A program made the position numbers and the translations under genes. The notes below the pieces were generated by a model that saw only the letters and a program-made list of their open reading frames with translations, had not been told where the DNA came from and did no database searches. From assembly GCA_900108205.1 (NCBI GenBank), contig FNUU01000001.1, forward strand, positions 234,673 to 298,672: 64,000 nt of DNA, in the 5' to 3' direction. This DNA comes from Eubacterium ruminantium. GTDB taxonomy: Bacteria > Bacillota > Clostridia > Lachnospirales > Lachnospiraceae. Positions 54,795 to 64,000 of the stretch are shown here, piece by piece; positions within the stretch are counted from its first letter, which is position 1; the number at the start of each line of letters is the position of its first letter.

Positions 54795-54812
54795 ATTTGA
54801 TTGTATTCAAAT
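54795..54812. promoter_or_regulatory. Candidate TetR operator
   Basis: ATTTGA-N6-TCAAAT is a perfect inverted repeat that covers the -10 of the tetR promoter (54800-54805). A further half-site TCAAAT lies at 54825-54830, overlapping the -35. The location suits autorepression; binding is inferred. Confidence 0.5.
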
Positions 54813-54828
54813 TTAAGCATTTTGTCAA
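54800..54828 (-). promoter_or_regulatory. Sigma-A promoter of the tetR gene
   Basis: The minus strand has perfect TTGACA (54828-54823), 17-base spacer and TACAAT (54805-54800), about 40 bases before the tetR start. Confidence 0.85.
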
Positions 54829-54874
54829 ATAAATGTCATAAGTTTTTGGTATAATTTAACAACAGCGCTGCATT

Positions 54875-54905
54875 AAAAAAGAGCTGTTAATATTAACAGC
54901 TCTCT
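54875..54905 (-). terminator. Rho-independent terminator after the cold-shock gene
   Basis: AGAGCTGTTAATATTAACAG with CTCT is a perfect 24-base palindrome followed by TTTTTT on the minus strand, about 50 bases past the csp stop. Confidence 0.9.
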
Positions 54906-54953
54906 TCTTCTGAAGATTAGATCCTTTATATCTAATGATCAAGGTACAACAGA

Positions 54954-55157
54954 TTACTTTATTACTGTTACGTTTGTAGCCTGTGGTCCCTTAGCACCTT
55001 CAGATACTTCAAACTCTACAGCCTGATTCTCTTCAAGTGTTTTGAAACCTTCCATGTTAAGGCCTGAGAAATGTACGAATACATCCTTACCTTCCTCATC
55101 AGTAATAAAACCATAACCCTTCTGGTTATTAAACCATTTAACAGTACCCTTTGCCAT
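54954..55157 (-). CDS. csp: Cold-shock protein
   Basis: Csp proteins are RNA chaperones of one OB-fold domain. The 67-residue protein has [18 protein letters not shown] with RNP1 (KGYGFI) and RNP2 (VFVHF), the standard CspA layout. CGGGAGG precedes the ATG. It has a promoter at 55204-55232 with an untranslated leader of about 40 bases, and ends at a strong terminator. Single-gene unit. Confidence 0.97.
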   Translation of the reverse strand: MAKGTVKWFNNQKGYGFITDEEGKDVFVHFSGLNMEGFKTLEENQAVEFEVSEGAKGPQATNVTVIK

Positions 55158-55203
55158 CTTTTAATCCTCCCGTATATCAATTCATATTATGAACAGTATA
55201 TGT

Positions 55204-55232
55204 ATACTAGCACTATTAATTTAAACCGTCAA
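55204..55232 (-). promoter_or_regulatory. Promoter of the cold-shock gene
   Basis: TTGACG (55232-55227), 17-base spacer and TAGTAT (55209-55204), preceded by TG in extended -10 position, on the minus strand. Confidence 0.65.
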
Positions 55233-55270
55233 GGCATTGAATTATTAATTTTTTTGCAAAAGCATTATAA

Positions 55271-56206
55271 TCAGGCAACAACAGACACCTTTCCCTGTTC
55301 GTGATCATAAAAATATATGGAATCCGACAGATAATCTATCTCAGAAACTACACCTATATTGATTTCTTTTACCATACTTTTAAGGTATTCGGTATCATCG
55401 CATTCCTCTTTTGATACAACTATCAGCTCATTTATGCTTGACGGCAATATATAATAATCCGTTCCAATCCTGTTATATACATCAGACAAAACATCCTTAT
55501 ACAGCATAGCTGTGGCACCATAGAACATTTTGTTATTCGTGAGCATATAAAGCGGACATTTATCATCAAAAAGCATGTCCTCCGCAAATATCTCATTATC
55601 ATCCTGATCATATGTTAAATTACAGATATTACTGATAAAGCTGTCAAGCCTTTCAATCACCGCAGGATACTCTCTGGTCATATTCTCAATTGCATGATTC
55701 CAAAGTTCTTCAACGCTTACTCCCCAGTAATCTATGATACGATTATCTATCAGAACACTGCCGGAATCAACATTGATGTCATAGTAAACCCTGAACGTAA
55801 TAGCCAGATCATTAAATATTATATACGGACAGCTTTCAAGCCTTTCCCTGTTTCTCTCCAGATTTACAAGCGATAATATCACTTTATCCTTTACAGTCTC
55901 AAACGTAAAATCAATAAATGTCTGTCCCTCGACATTATTCTTAAGACACTTTCTAAAGTTATCAGCAAATATCGCAGCATATCTGTCGATTTCCTCTTCC
56001 GTAAGGTTCTCGTAATTCTGAATGAAATCATTGTCAGGGTATATGCATGGCATAAGCTGACATCCTTCCGCCCGTATGACAATCCCCTTTTGACTCACGC
56101 CATTATTTTTTTCCGTTACATGTACTCTGATATCCCTGATATCATACTCATCCTTTAAACTTTCTCTTACCTTTTCACATAATGTGTTATAAATATTATC
56201 ACTCAT
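55271..56206 (-). CDS. DUF5688 family protein
   Basis: The 311-residue soluble protein fits the DUF5688 group found in Lachnospiraceae: CIYPDNDF and NLTEEEIDRYA early, a NLERNRERLESCPYIIFNDL segment in the middle, and DYYILPSSINELIVV near residue 240. It has no signal peptide or membrane helix. Function unknown; family members often occur in several copies. Two ATGs are adjacent; the second (56206) sits at better spacing from AGGAGG. Its upstream region has an unusual promoter-then-terminator arrangement. Confidence 0.75.
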   Translation of the reverse strand: MSDNIYNTLCEKVRESLKDEYDIRDIRVHVTEKNNGVSQKGIVIRAEGCQLMPCIYPDNDFIQNYENLTEEEIDRYAAIFADNFRKCLKNNVEGQTFIDFTFETVKDKVILSLVNLERNRERLESCPYIIFNDLAITFRVYYDINVDSGSVLIDNRIIDYWGVSVEELWNHAIENMTREYPAVIERLDSFISNICNLTYDQDDNEIFAEDMLFDDKCPLYMLTNNKMFYGATAMLYKDVLSDVYNRIGTDYYILPSSINELIVVSKEECDDTEYLKSMVKEINIGVVSEIDYLSDSIYFYDHEQGKVSVVA

Positions 56207-56256
56207 CATTTTCCTCCTTTTTTCAGAGCATCTCTCTAAAACAAAAGAGGAATCAT

Positions 56257-56286
56257 ATTATGAAAGAAAAAGACTGATCAAAACAA
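56257..56286 (-). promoter_or_regulatory. Candidate downstream promoter of the DUF5688 gene
   Basis: TTGTTT (56286-56281), an 18-base spacer and CATAAT (56262-56257) on the minus strand, overlapping the terminator stem. It would drive the DUF5688 gene without crossing the terminator. Confidence 0.4.
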
Positions 56287-56299
56287 TTTCAATCAGTCT
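56264..56299 (-). terminator. Rho-independent terminator between hisC and DUF5688
   Basis: AGACTGAT and ATCAGTCT pair around a 13-base loop, followed by TTTTC on the minus strand. It lies downstream of both hisC and the promoter at 56311-56340. Confidence 0.85.
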
Positions 56300-56310
56300 C
56301 GAACATCTTT

Positions 56311-56340
56311 ATTATATTGAACTCTCAGATCTTTTGTCAA
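56311..56340 (-). promoter_or_regulatory. Sigma-A promoter placed just before a terminator
   Basis: Perfect TTGACA (56340-56335), 18-base spacer and perfect TATAAT (56316-56311) on the minus strand. Transcription would start near 56305 and meet the terminator at 56299-56264 at once, giving an RNA of about 40 bases or an attenuated DUF5688 message. Confidence 0.75.
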
Positions 56341-56353
56341 ACATTATAAAACA

Positions 56354-57412
56354 TCATTTTGTTGCGCTACAAATCTGCAGCAACTCACTGATAACCCTGT
56401 CCATTTCCTCATCTGTACCGATGGTAATCCTAAGATAATTATCTATTCTCGGCGCATTAAAATATCTGACATAAATCTTCCTGTCCTTCAGCTTATCAAA
56501 GATTTCCTTTGCCGGAATATCTTTATGAGCGGCAAATACGAAGTTTGTTTTTGAAGGAAGAACAGAAAAGCCTATTCTCTCGAGAGCAGCCGTAAATCTG
56601 TCTCTGGTATTAATAATCTTATTTACAGTATTAACGAAATACTCTTCATCATCTATTATCTCAGAGCCAAGTATAAGCGACGGCATATTCATCGTATACG
56701 AATTATATGAATATTTAACATCATTCAGATACTTGATGAGAACCGGATTTGACATTGCATATCCTATTCTCAACCCCGCCATTGAACGTGACTTTGAAAA
56801 AGTCCTGACAATCACCAGATTGTCATATTTATCAATAAGAGGAAGTGCTGTTTCACCGCCAAAATCAATATACGCCTCATCAATTATAACAATAGATGAA
56901 GGATTATTCTTAACGATATCCTCAATAAAATCAACACTCACAAGAATGCCTGTAGGTGCATTTGGATTAGGAAATACTATTCCGCCGTTTTCTGTATAAT
57001 AATCTTCCTTAACAATCTTAAAATCCTTATCAAGAGGCTTTCTCTCATATGGAATTCTGAGCATTTCTGCCCACACATCATAAAATGAATATGTGATGTC
57101 CGGAAAAAGAATTTTTTTACCAGAATTGAAAAATGTCATAAAACACATAGCCAGAACATCATCTGAACCAACTCCGACAAAGACCTGTTCAGGCTTAAGA
57201 TTATGATACTCTGCAAGCTTATCCACAAGAAGTCCCGCTCTTGGATCAGGATACTTCCTAAACATATTTGTATCAAGGCTCATATCTTTAATCCTTGGAG
57301 AAGGTCCGTATGGATTCTCATTTGTATTTAATTTGATTATCTTACTGTCTTTTGGCTGCTCACCCGGCACATAGGGCTCAACAGCTCTTATTTTATCCAT
57401 CCAGCTATACAT
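56354..57412 (-). CDS. hisC: Histidinol-phosphate aminotransferase
   Basis: This is a PLP-dependent class II aminotransferase of histidine synthesis. The 352-residue protein has KLNTNENPYGPSPRI near residue 27, FPNPNAPTGILV near 147, VIIDEAYIDFGG near 180, the PLP lysine in RTFSKSRSMAGLRIGY near 207, and LRITIGTDEEMDRV near the end. GAGGAGG lies before the ATG at 57412, which overlaps the murI stop. No other his genes are adjacent, so a related role (for example tyrosine or phenylalanine transamination) is possible. Confidence 0.9.
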   Translation of the reverse strand: MYSWMDKIRAVEPYVPGEQPKDSKIIKLNTNENPYGPSPRIKDMSLDTNMFRKYPDPRAGLLVDKLAEYHNLKPEQVFVGVGSDDVLAMCFMTFFNSGKKILFPDITYSFYDVWAEMLRIPYERKPLDKDFKIVKEDYYTENGGIVFPNPNAPTGILVSVDFIEDIVKNNPSSIVIIDEAYIDFGGETALPLIDKYDNLVIVRTFSKSRSMAGLRIGYAMSNPVLIKYLNDVKYSYNSYTMNMPSLILGSEIIDDEEYFVNTVNKIINTRDRFTAALERIGFSVLPSKTNFVFAAHKDIPAKEIFDKLKDRKIYVRYFNAPRIDNYLRITIGTDEEMDRVISELLQICSATK

Positions 57413-58220
57413 ATCTAACCTCCTCAAGACGGTTGTGTAATCTCATAATATGAGTAAGCATATGTTCATCATTTATAACTCTTCCGGATGCAAAGTATAC
57501 AACATTCGAATTATAAATAAGGTCAAACGGCTTATCATAATAAACCTTATTCTCATCACTGCATACCGGAAGTCCCAGCACATCAGCAAGATGCTTTACA
57601 GTTCCTTTATTTCCATCAATAAATTCAATCTCATTACCAAAGAGCTGTCTGAAAGCAGGTTTGAAATAATTAAAATGAGTACAGCCCAGCACGAGTTCTG
57701 AATAATCTTTCAGATTATATTGCTTCAGTTCATTTTTTATATATTCGGACACATCCGGATCTTCAAAGATTTCCATCTCCGCAAAATTAACCAGTCTCGG
57801 CATTGGAATCAGATCACATTTATGCTCTTCATCAACCTTGGCTATAAGCATTTTAAGCTTATTTTCTCTGATGGTAACAGGAGTCGCCATAACCATCACT
57901 CTCTTTTCATTGCTATGCAGAACTGCCGGTTTAACAGCCGGCTCCATACCAATGATAGGTATATCAAATTTATTTCTAAGACTGTCTATTGCAACAGCCG
58001 TTGCGGTATTGCACGCAACAACAATGATATCACATTTTTTATCTATAAGAAATTCTGTTATCTCTGTAACATATCCCAAAATCTGTTCAGTTGTCTTTAA
58101 TCCGTAAGGTACATGGTCCACATCTGCATAGAAGAGATATTCTTCATTCGGAAGCATATGTAATGCTTCGTGAAGTACAGAAAGACCTCCGATACCGGAA
58201 TCCATAAAACCTATTTTCAT
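57405..58220 (-). CDS. murI: Glutamate racemase
   Basis: MurI supplies D-glutamate for peptidoglycan. The 271-residue protein has FMDSGIGGLSVLHEA near residue 5 with the catalytic Asp-Ser, VACNTATAVAID near 68 with the first catalytic Cys, and LGCTHFNYF near 180 with the second. Its ATG overlaps the stop of the heavy-metal-associated protein as ATGA, and its end overlaps hisC by eight bases, so the three are tightly coupled. Confidence 0.94.
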   Translation of the reverse strand: MKIGFMDSGIGGLSVLHEALHMLPNEEYLFYADVDHVPYGLKTTEQILGYVTEITEFLIDKKCDIIVVACNTATAVAIDSLRNKFDIPIIGMEPAVKPAVLHSNEKRVMVMATPVTIRENKLKMLIAKVDEEHKCDLIPMPRLVNFAEMEIFEDPDVSEYIKNELKQYNLKDYSELVLGCTHFNYFKPAFRQLFGNEIEFIDGNKGTVKHLADVLGLPVCSDENKVYYDKPFDLIYNSNVVYFASGRVINDEHMLTHIMRLHNRLEEVRYV

Positions 58221-58465
58221 TTTGAAAACAATCCTTTTTTAGTATATTCTTCGCTGCTGAACGAAGTAATCTTATACCCTGTATTAAGAAGAGCCTTATT
58301 TACATCTTCTTCTGTAATTGCATCTTCGGAAATAATCTCAGCAATTCCTTTTTTATGAGACGCTTTGACCTTTTTTACTTTAAGATTTCTCCTGATTGCA
58401 TCACAGGTATGAGCCTCACACATAGAGCACATCATTCCATCAATGCCAACTGTAGTTTTTGTCAT
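58217..58465 (-). CDS. Heavy-metal-associated (HMA) domain protein
   Basis: The 82-residue protein is a CopZ-like ferredoxin fold with the metal site GMMCSMCEAHTCD at about 10-22 (CxxC). Other features are VKASHKKGIAEIISED and LLNTGYKI, also typical. It probably binds copper or another soft metal. The extra His and Cys after the CxxC is seen in a Firmicutes subgroup. GGAGTGATGGG precedes the ATG. Translational coupling to murI is odd for a metallochaperone; no copper ATPase is nearby. Confidence 0.88.
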   Translation of the reverse strand: MTKTTVGIDGMMCSMCEAHTCDAIRRNLKVKKVKASHKKGIAEIISEDAITEEDVNKALLNTGYKITSFSSEEYTKKGLFSK

Positions 58466-58517
58466 ATCCCATCACTCCATCTAAATCAAAATAACAACAC
58501 TATGCTGTTTTTTGATG

Positions 58518-58562
58518 CTTATCAAGAAAAAAACAAATACGAGGCGACATCATGCCGCCTCG
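58518..58562 (-). terminator. Terminator after DUF1858 gene, fused to a family-1 repeat end
   Basis: CGAGGCGGCATGATGTCGCC with TCG folds into a GC-rich stem ten bases past the DUF1858 gene stop and runs into TATTTGTTTTTTTC on the minus strand. The run TCGTATTTGTTTTTTTC-TTGATAAG is the 3' arm of the family-1 hairpin repeat, so here the repeat arm serves as the terminator tail. Confidence 0.8.
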
Positions 58563-58571
58563 CAATAATAA

Positions 58572-58847
58572 TTATTCTTCATTCGGAAGCAGACCAAGTT
58601 CTCCATTCAAATATTCTGTAACATCATCCGCATCCAGTCCATGAACAACACATGCTTCTGCAAGAGTTTCAAACTCTGCAGCAAAACATGATATGCATCC
58701 CATGCCGATACTCATAAGTATTACGGAACTTTCCGGATGAAGCTTAAGAATATAATGAATATTCATATCCTTGGTAACAAGCTTCTTTTTATCTTCTTCA
58801 AGAATGACTTCTTCTATTGCTGCATCTTTATCCTTTATCTCATCCAT
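58572..58847 (-). CDS. DUF1858 domain protein
   Basis: The 91-residue protein has a DUF1858 domain, KDMNIHYILKLHPES then MSIGMGCISCFAAEFETLAEAC, with a CxxC and a third Cys. In related proteins this disulfide-like motif may bind a metal or cluster (hybrid-cluster or ScdA-like context). GAGGTG lies seven bases before the ATG at 58847; the upstream ATG at 58874 is not favoured. It has a consensus promoter and a terminator, so it is a single-gene unit next to groESL. Confidence 0.85.
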   Translation of the reverse strand: MDEIKDKDAAIEEVILEEDKKKLVTKDMNIHYILKLHPESSVILMSIGMGCISCFAAEFETLAEACVVHGLDADDVTEYLNGELGLLPNEE

Positions 58848-58895
58848 TATTTTCACCTCTTTCGATAAAGCCATATAAATGCTTTACGATAAGTT

Positions 58896-58924
58896 ATAAT
58901 ACATTATGTAAAGAGATAATTCAA
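58896..58924 (-). promoter_or_regulatory. Sigma-A promoter of the DUF1858 gene
   Basis: TTGAAT (58924-58919), 17-base spacer and TATTAT (58901-58896) on the minus strand, about 50 bases before the start codon. Confidence 0.7.
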
Positions 58925-58942
58925 GCAGTAATTAATGATAAT

Positions 58943-60898
<1,956 letters not shown>

Positions 60899-60904
60899 TC
60901 ATTT

Positions 60905-60931
60905 TTAGCACTCACTACATTTGAGTGCTAA
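60905..60931. promoter_or_regulatory. CIRCE operator (HrcA binding site)
   Basis: TTAGCACTC, nine bases, GAGTGCTAA: an exact match to the consensus CIRCE. It lies at the predicted transcription start of groES. HrcA is known to repress groE operons through CIRCE; the hrcA gene is not in this window. Confidence 0.96.
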
Positions 60932-60941
60932 CACAATTATC

Positions 60942-60969
60942 ATTATATCCAATTAGAAATAAAAATCAA
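60942..60969 (-). promoter_or_regulatory. Sigma-A promoter of groESL
   Basis: TTGATT (60969-60964), 16-base spacer and perfect TATAAT (60947-60942) on the minus strand, immediately upstream of CIRCE. Confidence 0.85.
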
Positions 60970-60991
60970 CCCTAATTTATGAAATTTTTAT

Positions 60992-61040
60992 AAAAAAAGA
61001 GTGCTCACAATTCTGTAAAATACATAGCTTTGCGAGCACT
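60992..61040 (-). terminator. Rho-independent terminator after the OGG gene
   Basis: AGTGCTC and GAGCACT pair around a 29-base loop on the minus strand and are followed by CTTTTTTT. It separates the glycosylase gene from groESL. Confidence 0.75.
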
Positions 61041-61082
61041 AACAATATCCGCAGAATAAATCAATATATGTCTTCATAGACT

Positions 61083-62033
61083 TTACTTATTCAGATTATC
61101 CCTGCCATAAATGAATAAATATTGCTGCGCATATCCGGCAAGACTGCCAAACCTGTCATACGCATACTGTTCTATCACTTTTTTGTCGGTATCCTTATGA
61201 AAATACAGATGTTCCATAATTCTCTTCATCCACACATCCACCGGAAAAGCACTTCTGAAGCCAAGGCTGTAAAGAAGTATACAGTTGGCAACCTTTTCTC
61301 CGACACCTTTAATCGTCATAAGACTGTTTCTGGCTTCATCCACATTTAAGCCCTTTAAATCCGACTCTGACAATCCCGTTTCATCAGCAAATGAAAGCCT
61401 TTTAACAGCATCCATAATATATGGTGCCCTGAAGCCCGCTTTACACTTTCTTATATCCTCCTCTGCAAGCCTTCGCATTTCTTCAGCTGTCGGAAAAAGC
61501 CAGTCGGTTCCTTCATCATATGTAAATCCTGTCTCATCAAATTTACCACCGCAATAATGCACTTTTTCGCCTGCCATCTCTGAAATATTTTTTACGACAG
61601 CTTTTATCTGAGGAATCTGTTTGTTTTGAGAAATGATAAATGAGATAACCGTCTCGAAAAACTCCTGATTAAGGAGTCTGATACCGGAGTTTCTGCTGAT
61701 AATATCCTGCAGCTCCGGAGCCGAATTTATAATACTATTCTTGATAACACCATAATCCGTATTCAGGTCAAAATATTCAGCATATACATCATTATACTCT
61801 TTTAATGATGTATTTTTGAATCGCAGCAGACTTCCTGTACTGCCATCCGTAAATTTCTGGCATACAAAAAGGATCCTGCCGACAGCCCTGACTTTATAGG
61901 CACAAAAAGAATCGTCAGTGCCTTCATCGATTCTTACGAAGTTAAAGCACTGACCGCATTCTAAACTCTCTCTTAGATTAAAATCCATGACCTCTGTTAA
62001 TACAGTGTCATTTCCGTCCTGATATATTTTCAT
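61083..62033 (-). CDS. 8-oxoguanine DNA glycosylase/lyase, OGG1-like
   Basis: The enzyme removes oxidised guanine and nicks the DNA. The 316-residue protein has an N-terminal OGG_N-like domain (NLRESLECGQCFNFVR near residue 18), then the helix-hairpin-helix GPD domain: VISFIISQNKQIPQIK near 127, IKGVGEKVANCILLYSLG near 236 with the catalytic Lys, and the catalytic Asp in FPVDVWMKR near 259. This matches OGG1 rather than AlkA. It is two bases after the NlpC/P60-like gene, so co-translated. Confidence 0.9.
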   Translation of the reverse strand: MKIYQDGNDTVLTEVMDFNLRESLECGQCFNFVRIDEGTDDSFCAYKVRAVGRILFVCQKFTDGSTGSLLRFKNTSLKEYNDVYAEYFDLNTDYGVIKNSIINSAPELQDIISRNSGIRLLNQEFFETVISFIISQNKQIPQIKAVVKNISEMAGEKVHYCGGKFDETGFTYDEGTDWLFPTAEEMRRLAEEDIRKCKAGFRAPYIMDAVKRLSFADETGLSESDLKGLNVDEARNSLMTIKGVGEKVANCILLYSLGFRSAFPVDVWMKRIMEHLYFHKDTDKKVIEQYAYDRFGSLAGYAQQYLFIYGRDNLNK

Positions 62034-62035
62034 AA

Positions 62036-62647
62036 CTATTCTACATTATCCATTGCAAGCATATCGCTGTGAAGGTAGTCTCTGTAGGACTGGAGCCGTC
62101 CCTCAAATGTTGTTTCAAGAAGTTCGCAGGTCCTGAAATCATCCGGTATAACTCTCGCCGATCCCTTATCAAAGAGATTGATACCACTCATCTTAAGCAC
62201 CTTGTCCACAAATTCCGAGCAGAAGCATTTATATTTGCGCGAAAATCCAAGGTGGAAATAAATAGAAAGTACACCCAGATAATTATATTTGTATTTTTCT
62301 CTGTTACTCTTAAATACTTCTATTGATGCTTTGACATCCTGATACTGCTGTTCGGTCAAACGAAGCCTCATGACCTTGCATCTGGTTTCAGTGTCTCTTC
62401 CGAAAATTCCGCTGTTAATATCTTCATCAATAAAGCCACAGCGAAACGGATTATTTACCTTCTTTCTGGCAAAGCTATACAGTTCATCCAGCTCTTCATC
62501 AAGGGCAATAGAAACATGCACATACGGCATCCTCTTAAAAAAATGAATAACTCTGGAAGGAACCGTTTCGGTTCTTGTCAAAAGTATATATACAGATTTC
62601 TTTTCCTTTTTCTGTTTTTTATCTTTTTTTCCTTTTTTACTGCTCAT
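62036..62647 (-). CDS. Permuted NlpC/P60 (YiiX-like) papain-fold protein
   Basis: The 203-residue cytoplasmic protein starts with a Lys-rich stretch, then VYILLTRTETVPSRVIHFF, a His in MPYVHVSIALDEE (about residue 44), and a Cys in CFCSEFVDKVL (about residue 142). The His-before-Cys order is that of circularly permuted papain-like NlpC/P60 proteins such as YiiX and LRAT-like enzymes. The substrate is unknown and may be an acylated or peptide compound. GAGGGG lies some distance before the ATG. It is paired with the OGG gene, two bases apart. Confidence 0.7.
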   Translation of the reverse strand: MSSKKGKKDKKQKKEKKSVYILLTRTETVPSRVIHFFKRMPYVHVSIALDEELDELYSFARKKVNNPFRCGFIDEDINSGIFGRDTETRCKVMRLRLTEQQYQDVKASIEVFKSNREKYKYNYLGVLSIYFHLGFSRKYKCFCSEFVDKVLKMSGINLFDKGSARVIPDDFRTCELLETTFEGRLQSYRDYLHSDMLAMDNVE

Positions 62648-62687
62648 GAATGATCACTTGGCCCCTCAGCAAAAAATCTAAATAAAT

Positions 62688-64000
62688 CTATAACGCAGGT
62701 TTGTAAGAACTTTTGAGTGAAACAATACGGTTAAATACAGGATTTTCAGGCGTTGAATCCTTGCTGTCCACCGTGAAATATCCATTTCTGATGAACTGGA
62801 AGGATTCTCCGACTGCAGCATCCTTCAGACCTGCCTCAAGGTAGGCATCATTTATAACCGTACGGGAATTAGGATTGAAATTGATGCTTCCGTCATCATT
62901 CAACTTGCCTTTTTCTTCATCCACAAGATTTTCATAAAGTCTGACTGTGCACTTAAATGCATCAGCTGCATTTACCCAGTGAATGGTTCCCTTAACCTTT
63001 CTTCCTTCAAAACCGCTTCCGGATCTTGTCTCCGGATCATATGTACAATGAATGGTGGTTATATTACCATTTTCATCCTTATCAAATCCGGTGCATTTTA
63101 CAAAATATGCGCCCTTAAGACGAACTTCATTTCCCGGGAAGAGTCTGAAATATTTCTTTGGCGGTTCCTCCATAAAGTCTTCTCTCTCAATATAGAGTTC
63201 CCTTGAAAATGAAACCTTACGTGTTGTATTTTCATCCGCATCAGGATTATTTTCAATATCAAAATATTCTGTCTGTCCTTCCGGATAATTATCAATAACA
63301 AGCTTAACCGGATCAAGCACTGCCATCATACGAGGAACCTTTGTCTTAAGATCTTCTCTTATAACATACTCAAGCATTGCATAATCAACCGAAGCCTGGC
63401 TCTTGCTCACACCAATAAGCTCCATAAACTTCTTAAGAGCCTCAGGAGTAAATCCTCTTCTTCTGAGCGCAGCTATTGTAACAAGTCTTGGATCATCCCA
63501 TCCATCAACAACATTATCTTCCACAAGCTTCTTGATATATCTCTTACCTGTGATAACATTTGTAAGATAAAGCTTTGCAAATTCAATCTGCTTTGGAGGA
63601 TTTTCAAATTCAAGTTCACGAACAACCCAGTCATAAAGAGGTCTGTGATCTTCAAATTCAAGAGTACATATAGAATGTGTAACACCTTCTATAGCATCCT
63701 CTATAGGATGAGCAAAGTCGTACATCGGATAAATGCACCACTTGTCTCCGGTATTGTGATGAGTCATTCTGGCAATTCTGTAGATAACAGGATCTCTCAT
63801 ATTGATGTTTGGAGAATTCATGTCGATCTTTGCACGAAGCACCTTGGATCCATCAGCAAATTCACCGTTCTTCATAGCTTCAAAAAGCTTCAGGTTTTCC
63901 TCAACACTTCTGTTTCTGTAAGGGCTGTCTTTACCCGGTTCTGTAAGAGTACCTCTGTACTCTCTTATCTCATCTGCAGAAAGGTCGCATACATATGCCT
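62688..64000 (-). CDS. glnS: Glutamine-tRNA ligase (5' end missing)
   Basis: This is the 3' part of glnS, 436 codons plus the stop; the gene continues past the window end. Visible features are [40 protein letters not shown] near the middle, [33 protein letters not shown] and the anticodon-binding domains with [19 protein letters not shown]. The KMSKS-equivalent loop reads [11 protein letters not shown] rather than MSKRK. It charges tRNA-Gln directly. The gene ends about 40 bases upstream of the next start, so they may be co-transcribed. Confidence 0.95.
   Translation of the reverse strand, partial: AYVCDLSADEIREYRGTLTEPGKDSPYRNRSVEENLKLFEAMKNGEFADGSKVLRAKIDMNSPNINMRDPVIYRIARMTHHNTGDKWCIYPMYDFAHPIEDAIEGVTHSICTLEFEDHRPLYDWVVRELEFENPPKQIEFAKLYLTNVITGKRYIKKLVEDNVVDGWDDPRLVTIAALRRRGFTPEALKKFMELIGVSKSQASVDYAMLEYVIREDLKTKVPRMMAVLDPVKLVIDNYPEGQTEYFDIENNPDADENTTRKVSFSRELYIEREDFMEEPPKKYFRLFPGNEVRLKGAYFVKCTGFDKDENGNITTIHCTYDPETRSGSGFEGRKVKGTIHWVNAADAFKCTVRLYENLVDEEKGKLNDDGSINFNPNSRTVINDAYLEAGLKDAAVGESFQFIRNGYFTVDSKDSTPENPVFNRIVSLKSSYKPAL

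Noticed and set aside
60992..61040. Second CIRCE-like element (GAGTGCTC...GAGCACT)
   Set aside because: The spacer is about 29 bases instead of nine, the arms do not match consensus, and it is followed by a T-run, so it is better read as a terminator.

Overview
The window looks like chromosomal DNA of a Gram-positive anaerobe of the Clostridia, most likely the Lachnospiraceae. The evidence is low-to-moderate GC, strong GGAGG ribosome binding sites, classic sigma-A promoters with 17-bp spacers, an L27 protein with the Prp-cleavable extension next to the Prp protease, HrcA/CIRCE control of groESL, and family-typical genes (PFL/UPF0210 with its ACT partner, the TIGR03960/TIGR03936 radical SAM pair, DUF5688, AIM24). 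All 66 genes I can support, including two cut by the window edges, lie on the minus strand, so transcription runs from high to low coordinates. I see no rRNA, tRNA, CRISPR array, prophage or insertion sequence.

Layout from low to high coordinates. 1-4651: ribosome-biogenesis operon rplU-prp-rpmA-obgE-yhbY-nadD-yqeK-rsfS, with a strong promoter and an L21-type leader, followed by the start of a membrane-anchored protein. 4761-7959: a GT-C type glycosyltransferase and two related small membrane proteins, one with a 39-bp tandem-repeat tail. 8094-20592: one long molybdenum block: a NuoF/GltD-like flavoprotein, a cysteine-type formate dehydrogenase, moaA, a MOSC-MogA fusion, modCAB, moeA, mobB, moaC and mobA. 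It covers molybdate import, cofactor synthesis and the enzyme that uses the cofactor. 20717-21458: an RsbW-like kinase and STAS antagonist pair.

21705-27285: ACT, PFL, radical SAM, DUF2344 and RNase G. 27449-36971: plsX-rnc-smc-ftsY-ilvA-ASKHA-MBL. 37179-38679: rpmF (L32) and ackA. 38737-45365: a membrane diguanylate cyclase, coaE, polA, a zinc-finger anti-sigma-like protein and AIM24. 45434-51020: ilvH, a short methionine synthase, purine nucleoside phosphorylase and an L,D-transpeptidase. 51219-55157: a metallophosphoesterase, a small membrane protein, rarA, a stand-alone receiver domain, a TetR regulator and a cold-shock protein. 55271-64000: DUF5688, hisC-murI-HMA, DUF1858, groESL with a perfect CIRCE, an OGG1-like glycosylase, a permuted NlpC/P60-like protein and the 3' part of glnS.

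No gap without a gene exceeds about 300 bases. The intergenic DNA is nevertheless rich in signals: several consensus promoters, rho-independent terminators, and two apparently unrelated families of short dispersed hairpin repeats. These repeats are the least explained structure in the window. The accessory content is modest, and I do not see a clear defence or mobile system.
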